Source of the DNA: Owenia fusiformis
Lineage: Eukaryota; Annelida; Polychaeta; Sabellida; Oweniidae
Direction of reading: 5' to 3'
Length of the DNA: 64,000 nucleotides
Assembly (NCBI GenBank): GCA_903813345.2
Contig: CAIIXF020000001.1
Location: 11,135,598 to 11,199,597, forward strand
A program made the position numbers and the translations under genes. The notes under the pieces were generated by a model. It had not been told where the DNA came from, did no database searches, and worked only from the letters and a program-made list of their open reading frames with translations. Shown here one piece after another: positions 9,977 to 20,466 of this stretch. Each line of letters begins with the position of its first letter. Position 1 is the first letter of the stretch.

Positions 9977-12900
9977 AGCCCCCCTCACATATGAACGAAA
10001 ACCTCTTTACGTCAACTTGCGTATAGTGGCGAATAGGAAATTAGTCAAATTCGTTCTCATTAGTACGGGTTCGTGACAGTACGTCGCAGTGTTCGTATAG
10101 ATGCGTTTGTCAGCGTTTCCCTCGGTTGAAATTAGTCTTTTTCGTCGGAAAATTTTGAACATGTTCAAAAAATTGCAGCGAATAAAAGTTTCGTGTGGCA
10201 TTCGTTGAAATTCGTTTCAATGCGTTAATTAACGATCGGTTAACCTTCGCATTGGCTTCGTCAAGTGACGTTTCAGGTCGCTGGGGATAAGGTCGTATCC
10301 CCATAATTTGCATATCAAGCGACTGACGACGATCCCATAACGAACCATTACGAACCATTGCGGCAGTTTGCAACCTTGTACGCAGTGGAATGAATACTTA
10401 CGAATTGGATCTACGTTAAGCTGAATAATTGAGAGAATACCAAATTAAATCAAATAATTCTTTTGTCATGGAAGACACAGATCGACTGAGGCTGCAGTAT
10501 GTGGCTGCTATGGCCCAGCAAGAAGTTTTAACGCAGCAACTTAACATTCATGAGTTCATCAGAGGCCGTTTTAGGCGGAGAAGAGGAGCCAGAGGACGTG
10601 GCATCTGGAGGAGACAATGGTTGAATCCAGAGAGACGGCGCCAATTCGGCATATATGATCAGCTCATGGTGGAGCTGAGAAGAGAGGACCCCAGAACATT
10701 CAAAAAGTTTCTCTGTATGCCAACAGAGATGTATGACGAAATCTTTGAGAGGGTCCGTCCTCGGCTATGGCTATGGTACAGAGAGCCTTTAGGTCCAGGC
10801 CTCAAATTAGCTGCCACTATTCGCCACCTGGTTTCTGGTGCCAAGTACTCTGACATGCAGTACTCCTGGCGGGTTGCTGAGAATACCCTCTCTGTAGTGG
10901 TAAGAGAAGTCTGTCAAGCTATATGTGACGAATATGTTGATGAGGTCATAACAGCCCCCTCCACACCTGAAGAATGGACACAATTGGCTGATGGTTTCCT
11001 CGAGAAGTGGAACTTTCCAAATTGCGTTGCTGCAATTGATGGCAAACACATAGCCATCAGAAAGCCTAATAGCTCTGGTTCCTTATATTATAATTATAAG
11101 GGTTTCTACAGCATCATCTTACTGGGAATTGTCGACTCAGACTACAAGTTCGTGTGGTGTGATCTGGGTGGTGAGTAAACTCTACATACGTTACTGCATT
11201 AATTTTGTAATTATATAGATTTAATACAATTATAGCTATATTTGCAATGTATACTGACAATATTTTATCCTCCTACTCTTGTATAATTTCAGGATATGGT
11301 TCAAGTGGAGATGCCAGGATCTATAATGCATCGGAATTCTTGGAGATAGTGCAGGATGGTTCGATCGCATTTCCACACCAACAGCCATTTCCCAACGACA
11401 CCGTTGATGTGCCTTTTTCTAGGTAGGGGATGACGCATTCAGCCTCAGTGATCACATGCAGAAGCCCTATGGACATAGAACCCTCACTAGAGAGGAAAGA
11501 ATTCTAAACTACCGGTTATCGAGGGCTAGGAGGGTTTCAGAAAACGCCTTTGGAATTTTGGCCAACCGATTCCAGGTACATTGTAATTTATTATATTTGT
11601 CGGCGAAACAAACAGTTAAACTCCAAGTTCCTGGGACTATCTAGATACGTTTATTCGACTTCGAGTAAATGGGACTTCATTCGAACTTCCGCTAATTGAG
11701 ACATGAAAATAGTATGTTTTGTTTGATAAATAATTTGAAAGATGCGCATAAATTGGAACCAACTGAGATCCACATTCGACCTATGACAGTTTAACTATTA
11801 ATCCGTATTTTCAAATTAATTCAATTTAACGCATAATAACATTTCAGGTACTCCTCTCAACGATGAACCATAAGCCATCCACAGCGAGGCTGATAGTCAA
11901 GCCATGCTGAATTCTCCACAACTTGATGAGAATGAGGTACCCTACAATGCAAAATGCTCTGATTGACCAAGAGGACAGAAGAGGCGACATGGTTCCTTGG
12001 GAATGGAGGAGAGATCGCAACTAGGAAGATGTCAGGCCTGTCAATATCAGAGGCCACAACACAGCAAACAAAAAGGGGAAGATTGTGAGAAATACTCTGA
12101 AGCACTGGGTCAACTCTCCAGCAGGAAGTGTACCATGGCAAGACAGGATCGTGCCAAATTAAAGGTTGGACTTCGAGAAATAATCTAAAGCACTGTGTCA
12201 ACTTGAAATTAAGTGTAATTTGCCTGACATAAATTGTAAAAACTAGTTTAAACGTACTTTTGTTTTACGAGTCTAATAATAAGAAATGTATTGATATAAT
12301 ATCAAAGGGAAAATACCAAACATGATCAGAAAACACAAGAGAAACAAAATCTTTAAGCGAATATTGTCATTAAAAACAAACCCCAACTATCCCAAATGAA
12401 ATTCAAGCGTCAAAAGAAACAGTGTCCAACACCCCTTCCCTTCCATTCTAATATCAAATATTACGACCCAAAACCATAAAACATAGGGATATTTCATCCA
12501 AACTGAAGTAATTACAATAATTGCTTGGCATGGTAACCAATTGTACGTGTTAATAACATTCCCAATGGATGATCACTGTATGAATTTCAAATCTGTGTTG
12601 ACTACGACCTCTTAATTAAGGTAGACTATGTTAGAAATTGACCCTTACACTTTTCGCAAAGGTTCGTTTAGATTCGGAAGCATGCGCACAATTGCGCTTT
12701 GGTTCGCATGTATGCGTTGTTAATCGCTGACGGGAATCGCTGACGCCTCCTGCTTTTCGTAAGGCTTTGTTCAGATTCGGAAGAATGCGAATAATTACGG
12801 TTTATTTCGCATGTATGCGTTATTACTCGCTGAAGAGGATGTCAAAGGTTGCTCGCGAGACGCAACGCATCTTAGCGAAGAAAAGTAGTAATTCGTCACA

Positions 12901-13066
12901 CTTCGTAAAACATTCGCAACAAATAGTTACCTTACATTACTATTCGTTATGTTTTCTATTATGTAACATATTTTTAAACATTTTCGCTCAATATTCGCCA
13001 GAAATGACTAATTTACCACATGCGTCAGGCTGCGTTTGGTAGATTCGTTCATATGTGAGGGGGCCT
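9977..13066 (+). mobile_element. PIF/Harbinger transposon, 3.09 kb, nested
   Basis: Inverted ends AGSCCCCCTCACATATGAAC lie between 3-bp TAA duplications (9974-9976 and 13067-13069), the signature of PIF/Harbinger. The related element at 33912-35331 preserves the uninterrupted sequence (complement of about 34725-34760: TATATAAAGATGCAG), confirming the boundaries. It encodes one transposase; I do not see the second, Myb-like gene usual in the family. Subterminal regions 9990-10400 and 12640-13040 are rich in TTCGC/GCGAA words. Confidence 0.9.
10429..12162 (+). pseudogene. Harbinger (HARBI1-like) transposase, three exons, disabled
   Basis: Exon 1 is 10429-11170, with donor GTGAGT; a second ATG at 10468 is also possible. 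Exon 2 is 11293-11575 and exon 3 is 11848-12162; introns are GT-AG and phases agree. The DDE_Tnp_4 nuclease is clear: first Asp in AAIDGKHIAI (about residue 204), second in FVWCDLGG (about 245), third in GDDAFSL in exon 2. Before it is a basic RGRFRRRRGARGRGIWRRQW stretch and HARBI1-type text (FKKFLCMPTEMYDEIFERV). Breaks: an indel near 11422-11430, just before the third Asp, and stops at about 11905 and 12021 in exon 3. Exon 3 still reads MNHKPSTARLIVK and ILHNLMRMRYPTMQN. It is recently dead. Confidence 0.9.
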
Positions 13067-13966
13067 TAAAGATGCAGTAGATCCATAAAACCATTGCATC
13101 TTTGACTCGAAAAGACAATTGCAGAACAACAAGATCAAGAAATCCCAGATGGACCAGATCGTTACCTATCTGAAGAAGACATTATGTTTGTAGCATGATG
13201 CCAAGCGTTTCAATCCTTGATTAAAGCGTCTCAATTCGTTAAAAAGCTTGAGAGTCCTTCATGAAAGCGCAACAAAGAGTGTCAGATATTGATGAAAGCG
13301 TCTGACCCCGTGTCAGATCTTCATGCCAGATCGTATTAAAGCTTGAGACATCTAAACGAAGCGTGTCAAGTGGTAACAGACCTTGAAGAGACTGGGGTCC
13401 CCGCTTTGAACCAAGCTCTGTTAAGCTTTCCTACGCTTTGGGTCGAGCTTTGTTGAGCTTTGTTACGGTTTCTTAAGCTTTGATACGCTCTCGGCGCTTT
13501 AATCAATTCGTAACGGATCGCCCAAAATTTTTAAACAGTTTAAAATTTTTTGGCGCTCTTGCCGAACATCCCGCTTTCCTCCGAGCTTTTCTACGACCTA
13601 TTACAACCCCGACGCTTTAATCAAGCTTTGTTACGCTTTGGTGCCGCTTTACAAGTCGCTTTAAAGCGCCATGTTTTGGGGCCGCTTTGCTCGCCGATTT
13701 AAAGCGTGGCATTTGCCGTTGATGTGAACGTATCTTTAACATTTAACATTCTTCTGAGCAGAAGCTTGACCTTTGCGAGTCATTCTGTCATTTTCCAATT
13801 TGTCTTACATATGGTCATTTGGTCTATCCACATAAACATGTGGTCCCCTCAACATGTTGAATGTGAAAGCAAATCTGAGGATTTGAGGTACCCTTGCCCA
13901 TGCAAACATGCATTGTAATATCACACTGATTCCATCAATTATTTTTGTAGAAGTTCATTTAAGTTA

Positions 13967-14464
13967 GTTTGTGGTGCTGTAAAGCGCTTTCAGAGGCCCT
14001 TCAAAAAAGCTAGGGTGTAAAGTGGGAGGACCCTGGGGGCCAATCAATTGGGTAATTCAATGCTATTTTCTGATTTCAAAAGAGTTCTACCAGACGATCT
14101 GCCACAGGCCTTTGCACCATCCTTTTAACCATCCTTTGACAATGAAATGTTGTATTTCTATCCAGGAAAGAAACAACTGGACCATTGATCATATCAAGAT
14201 ATCACTGTCCACAGCATTCCAAGACCACATGTCCAACCACTGAGAAGTTGGCGCAAATCAGATTTCACATGCGTCTTTAAAATCTGCCCTGTGCAGCCAA
14301 TCATGGACGGATTTTGAATCTGATGGTGTGAATTTATTCGAGAAGGGTTGGTCTTTTGGTATCGAAGTATATTTTAAAGGAAAAGTCAAAATCATGAAAG
14401 ATATTAAACTTTTTGTAAGTGTAACATAGTTGGCCTTTAAGTTTAATTCTGTCAATATTTTATA
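13967..14464 (+). repeat. 498-bp recent duplication, copy 1
   Basis: Nearly identical (only about four differences seen) and the same length as 19182-19679. Both copies begin GTTTGTGGTGCTGTAAAGCG and end TCTGTCAATATTTTATA. No terminal inverted repeat or target duplication is visible. Its second half is related to the coding-like segment at 8856-9254. Confidence 0.85.
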
Positions 14465-14485
14465 AATTTAAATATAAATTTTAAA

Positions 14486-15094
14486 AATTTTGGGCGATCC
14501 GTTACGAATTGATTAAAGCGCCGAGAGCGTATCAAAGCTTAAGAAACCGTAACAAAGCTCAACAAAGCTCGACCCAAAGCGTAGGAAAGCTTAACAGAGC
14601 TTGGTTCAAAGCGGGGACCCCAGTCTCTTCAAGGTCTGTTACCACTTGACATGCTTCGTTTAGATGTCTCAAGCTTTAATACGATCTGGCATGAAGATCT
14701 GACACGGGGTCAGACGCTTTCATCAATATCTGACACTCTTTGTTGCGCTTTCATGAAGGACTCTCAAGCTTTTTAACGAATTGAGACGCTTTAATCAAGG
14801 ATTGAAACGCTTGGCATCATGCGACAAACATAATGTCTTCTTCAGATAGGTAACGATCTGGTCCATCTGGGATTTCTGGATCTTGTTGTTCTGCAATTTT
14901 AAAATTTTTTGGCGCTCTTGCCGAACATCCCGCTTTCCTCCGAGCTTTTCTACGACCTATTACAACCCCGACGCTTTAATCAAGCTTTGTTACGCTTTGG
15001 TGCCGCTTTACAAATCGCTTTAAAGCGCCATGTTTTGGGGCCGCTTTGCTCGCCGATTTAAAGCGTGGCATTTGCCGTTGGTGTGAACGTAGCT
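14486..15094. mobile_element. Truncated AAAGC-rich element
   Basis: Same family as 33912-35331. It starts inside the element (CGTTACGAATTGATTAAAGC), jumps at about 14898 straight to the right arm, and ends at the standard terminus (GGTGTGAACGTAGCT, then TTAA). The left end and part of the interior are missing. Confidence 0.75.
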
Positions 15095-16590
15095 TTAACC
15101 CTTTGAGTGCCATTGGGCCGATTCGGCCGATGGGAAAATGTATGTCGCTAAATTGCCAAGATCGGCCCAAAATCGGCCCAAAATAACGCGTTTATATACA
15201 CAGGGAAACATGTCATCAACTAGGAATGAATAATCTATTCTTATTTATTTATGTTTGTTCAGATCGCTCTTAATAAATCGACCCGGTCTCAGTTTGATTT
15301 AAGTTAATTTAACAGACGCTGGGTATTTTACAACATCGTATAGTGAATGCGTTTAACCAAGTTGGCAAGGTTTAATGGAATATCGGCCCGAATATAGTAG
15401 ATTCAATGATGTCCCCATAAATGGTGAATAATACGTTACTGGTCAAGTAATTAAACAAATTGTGTTGCAAACTATCTGAGGTAACTTATTTTATGCTATG
15501 AACGCACGTAATTTTCGTATTTTTGCAACGCTGATGTTTGTTAGATTGTATCTGTTAACGCAATTTAGTGTACAAATGAAGTAAATACTTGAAATTCGTG
15601 TATTGGAAATAAAATATGCATGGATATGAATGAAACGTAATGTTTGTTTTGTTCATTAAAAATAATTCGACCTGATCTATTCCACATATACAGTATACAA
15701 TGTAGTTATATTTTACGAACGCTGGGCATCTTACAATATCCAAAAATTAATGCTTATTAACAAGCTTGGCATTCAAGGATTTCGTTAATATCGGCCCAAA
15801 ATGTTGTCCCTATAAACGTTGATTTGTAAGTAATTCGTCGCAAGTATACCAAAGTCACTTATTTGTAAATGAGTGCATTTCTTATTATACTTTGAACGCA
15901 TATGATTTTCAGCATTTTAGAACGCTTACTGTTGTCTTGAAAGTGTAGCGTAATAACGTTTTTGAAACATGAAATTAACTGTAACAATGTAAAACATGTA
16001 TTTATAAATATAATCCATGTGAATATATAGAAATGACATTACACATTATGCATCAACTGAAAATAAAAATAAAATACTTTTGGATGTAGAAATGCGAACT
16101 GATCATTGATAAAGAGCGTCCGTTTTCGTGTTTGTACGATGGACGCTGTGGTAGCTACATGTGTAAGTAGGCCTACATTATGCCTTATTACATGTATTAA
16201 ACAAATCAAACATTAAATGAGTTAACGTACCATTTCCTTAGTTTATCTGATTTTAACGTCGTCCTGAACATTATAAAAGGCGATACAATATGTATATTTC
16301 GTTGGGTAAATTATTTGTTCCTTCATGAGTATAGCAAGCAATACGTATATACGTTTAGGGGATCTGGATTTACAGACAATATTGTCACAGAATATGCAAA
16401 CGCTAAGATGATTAAATGTACGAGTAATAAACAGTGTTTGAATGATTATAAATATAAAGAATCCACTATTTAGTTTTGTGTTTATTTAATACAATTAACC
16501 TGTTTTACCCTACCAGTGGAGACGATGGGCTCAATTGCAGTATCATATTGCAGTAAGTACAATGTTAAAGTATTTTACATAAATAAGGGT
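15095..16590. other. Unannotated AT-rich region with a diverged tandem duplication
   Basis: No credible gene. Two diverged units start at about 15311 and 15717 (both GACGCTGGG or GAACGCTGGG, then TTACAA, ATATCGGCCC, TGTCCC and ATAA; spacing about 406 bp). Near 15115-15180 GGCCGATT/ATCGGCC words repeat in both orientations. Confidence 0.4.
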
Positions 16591-17210
16591 AGAGATTAAA
16601 AGGTGGATTGGATCGAGTGGATTGGATTCATGTAAAAGGTGGATTGGATCAGGATTCTTCAAATTATGGATTTTCCTTAAAAATGTATATTGATCTCCCA
16701 TCAGATGATTAATGCTCTCCTCACTTCCACAATGTCAAATAATAGATGTTATATCATTTTGCTTGGGTAGGCTAGAAAGGTGACCTCAGATACACAATCT
16801 TAATTATTCCAAGAGTAAATTTAGACATTTCACAAATCATAAGGCATGCTTTTGAAGTCGAAGTCCATATCATCTGTTTTCAATTCAAACAGAACATGTC
16901 TTGGGAACACCCACACGTCAATTTGAATGACAGTTTTTCTCTATAGATCTATGTTTATTATGTCTTACTAATGTTTATTTACAGGGGAGAGTAGTTAAAT
17001 ACTTTAGAGTATCTATCAACTAATTGAAATATGTATTTGTCATTGCTTTGTCGATTCTTAAAGGGACCCAAGTAATCATAAAATACTTTAGCCCGGAGGA
17101 AATTGCTAAGAGGGAGTACAACTAAAAAATCCATATTTTGAAGATTCCCGATCCAATCCACCTTTTACATGAATCCAATCCACTCGATCCAATCCACCTT
17201 TTAATATCTG
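16591..17210. mobile_element. TIR element with GGTGGATTGGATC ends
   Basis: Inverted repeats of about 60 bp start TTAAAAGGTGGATTGGATC (left, 16596) and end in the complement at 17204. Each end contains the word GGTGGATTGGATC twice. The interior includes an integrase-like fragment on the minus strand. The family is not certain. Confidence 0.7.
16979..17161 (-). pseudogene. Fossil integrase-like fragment of an LTR-type retroelement
   Basis: A short minus-strand piece resembles the integrase core region of Ty3/BEL-like elements (YLGPFKNRQSNDKYIF, then LVDRYSKV). It is an old, broken remnant; no LTRs or other parts are seen here. The assignment is tentative because the fragment is short. Confidence 0.4.
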
Positions 17211-18182
17211 CCTAAATAAGGGGTTTAAATTTAATAATATGAAATATTTTGTCCTAGATATCGTTTATTTATACTCCAGGCCACAAGGGCCGATTACCGC
17301 CCATTTTACCTGAAATTGTGAATTGCAACAATATAGAGTACCTCTCTTGTACATAATTTCGGCAATGTTAAATAAAGAGATGGCATAAGAAGAACATATA
17401 TAAAATAACAATTTACTTGCGTGCATTTAAATTCTACTGCGTGCTATAGAAGATCTAGAGTTTCTAGATAGCTTTGAAATCTTGCATGCTAACTCTCGTT
17501 TTTTCATGTCGCGATTTTAAGAGATTTGCACTTTTTATCTCTAATTTTGATAGCATATTTGAATTTAGTGACACGTTTTCTCCAATAATAGCTTTGATTT
17601 ACACAGTTATGTCATTTAAATCATTTTCTATGACATTTGAAAAAACTTGGGCCAAATCTCCATTGGTGCAGTACTAAAATTCATTCAAACCTTGGCTAAT
17701 TTGTATGACAACCATCTTGTATTGACAATATTGACAGGGCCATCCAATAGTATGTCATTCGAGTTTCAGACAGATTCAACCAACACGTTTTGATAAATCA
17801 TGAAATTAATTGACTATTGCACGTTTCTAGCACTGAAGTGAATGGAGGTCTGGCCCAAGTAAAGTCAAAGACAAACAAAAGTGACATTTATTATGTCAGC
17901 GTTATTCAGCTATTTAGAAACTATACAATTACTCCCGTGGGTTCAAAGTTAATAATAATATTTTTAGTTTCACTTATTTTGAGCAAAATACTTTGGGGTT
18001 TAGGTACTCTTCAGACATTCTAGAGGTGAGAATTACATAAAACCAGACAGGTTTTTAGTTTTATTTCATCGTTTTTATATAAAACCTCGTCTTCTTGAAT
18101 AATTTTGGATTTGATTCATCCTTTACACTGACGTTTCAGGTATATCAGTTTCAGATTTTAGTCATTATGTGAAACAAAATCG
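17211..18182. other. AT-rich intergenic stretch
   Basis: No coding exon, transposon end or RNA gene is recognised. Confidence 0.4.
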
Positions 18183-18790
18183 AGAGATGTATGTAATAAG
18201 TGCCATTTTTAACAACTCCATTTGGAGTCGGAAAAGTGGCTTGAGAATGCAGGAAAACTGACCAATCAGAATGCCAGATTCCTCAGTATTTTTAAAGTGA
18301 ATCTTCGATTATCGAGAAACTTTTTCACGTTCAAATTTCACCTACTTATCCTACGTGGGTGGCTTCAAAGGTGATACCATCGGGAAACTGACAATGTAAG
18401 CTTCACTATGACATTATGCTTTTAGAAATCGATCGAGAAATGGCGGAGAAAAAGACCGATAAGTGTCATTTCTGTAAAACGTGAGTTTGGGGAGCTAAAG
18501 TGGATTGGGACTGCAAGAAAGTCGGCCAATCAGAACGCAGCATTTCTTCAGTGAAACTTGGCATTCGAGAAATCACCTTTACTCTCTATTTCCCCCATTT
18601 TCTCGTAATTTGGTCATTACAAAAGTGGAACCATCGGAAAGCTATTGTTCCGAGCAAAACCATGGTCTTATTTATTTCGAAGTCTATCAATCAACAGCAG
18701 AGTTAAAGACTAATAAATTCCATTTTTATACAGCCAGTTTAGAGCAAAAAAGTGGATTCAGACTGCTACAACTTTATGCAAATTAGCTAG
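18183..18790 (+). repeat. Three diverged tandem units of about 250-270 bp
   Basis: Units begin near 18183, 18452 and 18701. Shared order: AATAAGTGCCATTT / ATAAGTGTCATTT / AATAAATTCCATTT, then AAAAGTGG or AAAGTGGATT, a GACTGC or GAATGC word, and in the first two ACCAATCAGAATGC / GCCAATCAGAACGC. The conserved CCAATCAG resembles an inverted-CCAAT (NF-Y type) site, but function is unknown. Confidence 0.5.
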
Positions 18791-19181
18791 ACGTATCTAG
18801 GTTAGTAGCCCACGTATGTGGGTTAGTAGGTTTGTTCTGTCAAGGCCGCGCATGTATCAATGCATAAGCAGATATCCGTTTCAGCATACTTTGAAACCGT
18901 ACCTTACGTGTTCTTTCACGGAATCCACGTAGATTGAAAAATGCTGACATATTTGGTCATTTCTATTTATTACACCTTAATTCGTATGATAGAATAGCGG
19001 GGATATTCTTTTTTCCATCTGAAAATGTACAAATGTACTTCAACATTGGGTGGGGAAAGATTTGTACATCAAACAAACCTTATTCAAATACATGAAGAAA
19101 TAAACTCATATTATCAAGAAATTCTTGAAACCTCTGTTGCAGTTGCACGCAAAGACAAGAAGACTTTATTTCATGTATTTG

Positions 19182-19679
19182 GTTTGTGGTGCTGTAAAGC
19201 GCTTTCAGAGGCCCTTCAAAAAAGCTAGGGTGTAAAGTGGGAGGATCCTGGGGGCCAATCAATTGGGTAATTCAATGCTACTTTCTGATTTCAAAAGAGT
19301 TCTACCAGACGATCTGCCACAGGCCTTTGCACCATCCTTTTAACCATCCTTTGACAATGAAATGTTGTATTTCTATCCAGGAAAGAAACAACTGGATCAT
19401 TGATGATATCAAGATATCACTGTCCACAGCATTCCAAGACCACATGTCCAACCACTGAGAAGTTGGCGCAAATCAGATTTCACATGCGTCTTTAAAATCT
19501 GCCCTGTGCAGCCAATCATGGACGGATTTTGAATCTGATGGTGTGAATTTATTCGAGAAGGGTTGGTCTTTTGGTATCGAAGTATATTTTAAAGGAAAAG
19601 TCAAAATCATGAAAGATATTAAACTTTTTGTAAGTGTAACATAGTTGGCCTTTAAGTTTAATTCTGTCAATATTTTATA
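19182..19679 (+). repeat. 498-bp recent duplication, copy 2
   Basis: Partner of 13967-14464, just upstream of the first TIMP gene. A 67-codon frame (19025-19228) runs from unique sequence into this copy (NLIQIHEEINSYYQEILET, then KDKKTLFHVFG). Its unique part reads like protein, but I cannot identify it. Confidence 0.8.
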
Positions 19680-20466
19680 CTTTGCTATTACCTTTTGATA
19701 ATGCATTACTCTTATTTTTAGCCCATCGTTGGTCATATAGCAGACCCCTTTTTAAGAATCTTTTTATGTTTCATTTTAGCAAACTGCTTTACCAAAAATA
19801 TGCAAAAATAAGAGTAGATAAATAAAAGTAACCATTTTTTTATTTCACACAATTAACACCTGGCTAACTTTTTCAGAAATAGAAAATGCAGTTTATTTCA
19901 AAATAGCCTTAGTCGTTTTCAAAAAAAACTTCATTCAATAAGCAAATATAGCCTGTAATTTATTACAGTTTTAATTGAATGTTAAGCACTACAAAACGTG
20001 TGAAATAACATTTGCTACCTCAACTTCACGGCGAAGCAAGACGAACAAGGTAATGTCAAGTGTTATGGAACCATGGCCTTATTGAAACTCAACAAAGAGA
20101 TTAATATTCTTTCTTAACAATCCATCATCTTTTTCTGTCTCAAATCTGACAAACGTTAATAAATATTAACTCGGTGTATTAACAACTACCCCAAACTATG
20201 ATCTAAAGAAACTGCTTATAATACCTCCTACTTGTACTTTTGCTAGAGGTATAGCCAATAAGATAACCGCATTAAGAAATAATATATTCATTTTTGCCAT
20301 GTATTGACTCTTCGTGTATTGTTTAGATCAAAATGCGATCTTTCATTCTAAAACAGGCTTATTCTGGGTCTAATCGTTCTGCAGTAGATGTAATCAAATG
20401 ATTAAATAAAGTAACATAAATTGTAAACGTATTGCAGTTTCACACTTACCTTGACACAAATGCAAA
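19680..20466 (+). promoter_or_regulatory. Upstream region of TIMP copy 1, conserved in all three copies
   Basis: Blocks of this region recur before TIMP copy 2 (33826-33911 plus 35332-35914) and before the broken copy 3 (52420-53050). Examples are the AACACCTGGCTAAC / AAAATGCAGTTTATTTC block, ATAGCCAATAAGAT (a CCAAT-type box), TTGACTCTTCGTGTATTGTTT and CTGGGTCTAATCGTT. They are probably promoter and 5' UTR, but part of the similarity simply reflects recent duplication. I see no clear TATA box near the start. Confidence 0.5.

Larger units (their letters stand above)
9306..13735. mobile_element. AAAGC-rich non-autonomous element (about 1.34 kb) hosting a Harbinger
   Basis: Ends AGCTACGTTCACACCAA and TTGATGTGAACGTATCT are inverted and bounded by TTAA on both sides. 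The left end is reiterated at 9306, 9473 and 9631 (unit of about 165 bp). Both arms are packed with AAAGC(G/T) words in both orientations. Removing the Harbinger at 9977-13066 leaves about 1.34 kb, close to the 1.42-kb relative at 33912-35331. It has no gene of its own. Confidence 0.78.

Noticed and set aside
12767-13042. Second gene (Myb-like) of the Harbinger element
   Set aside because: The frame has no Myb/SANT features and overlaps the subterminal repeats.
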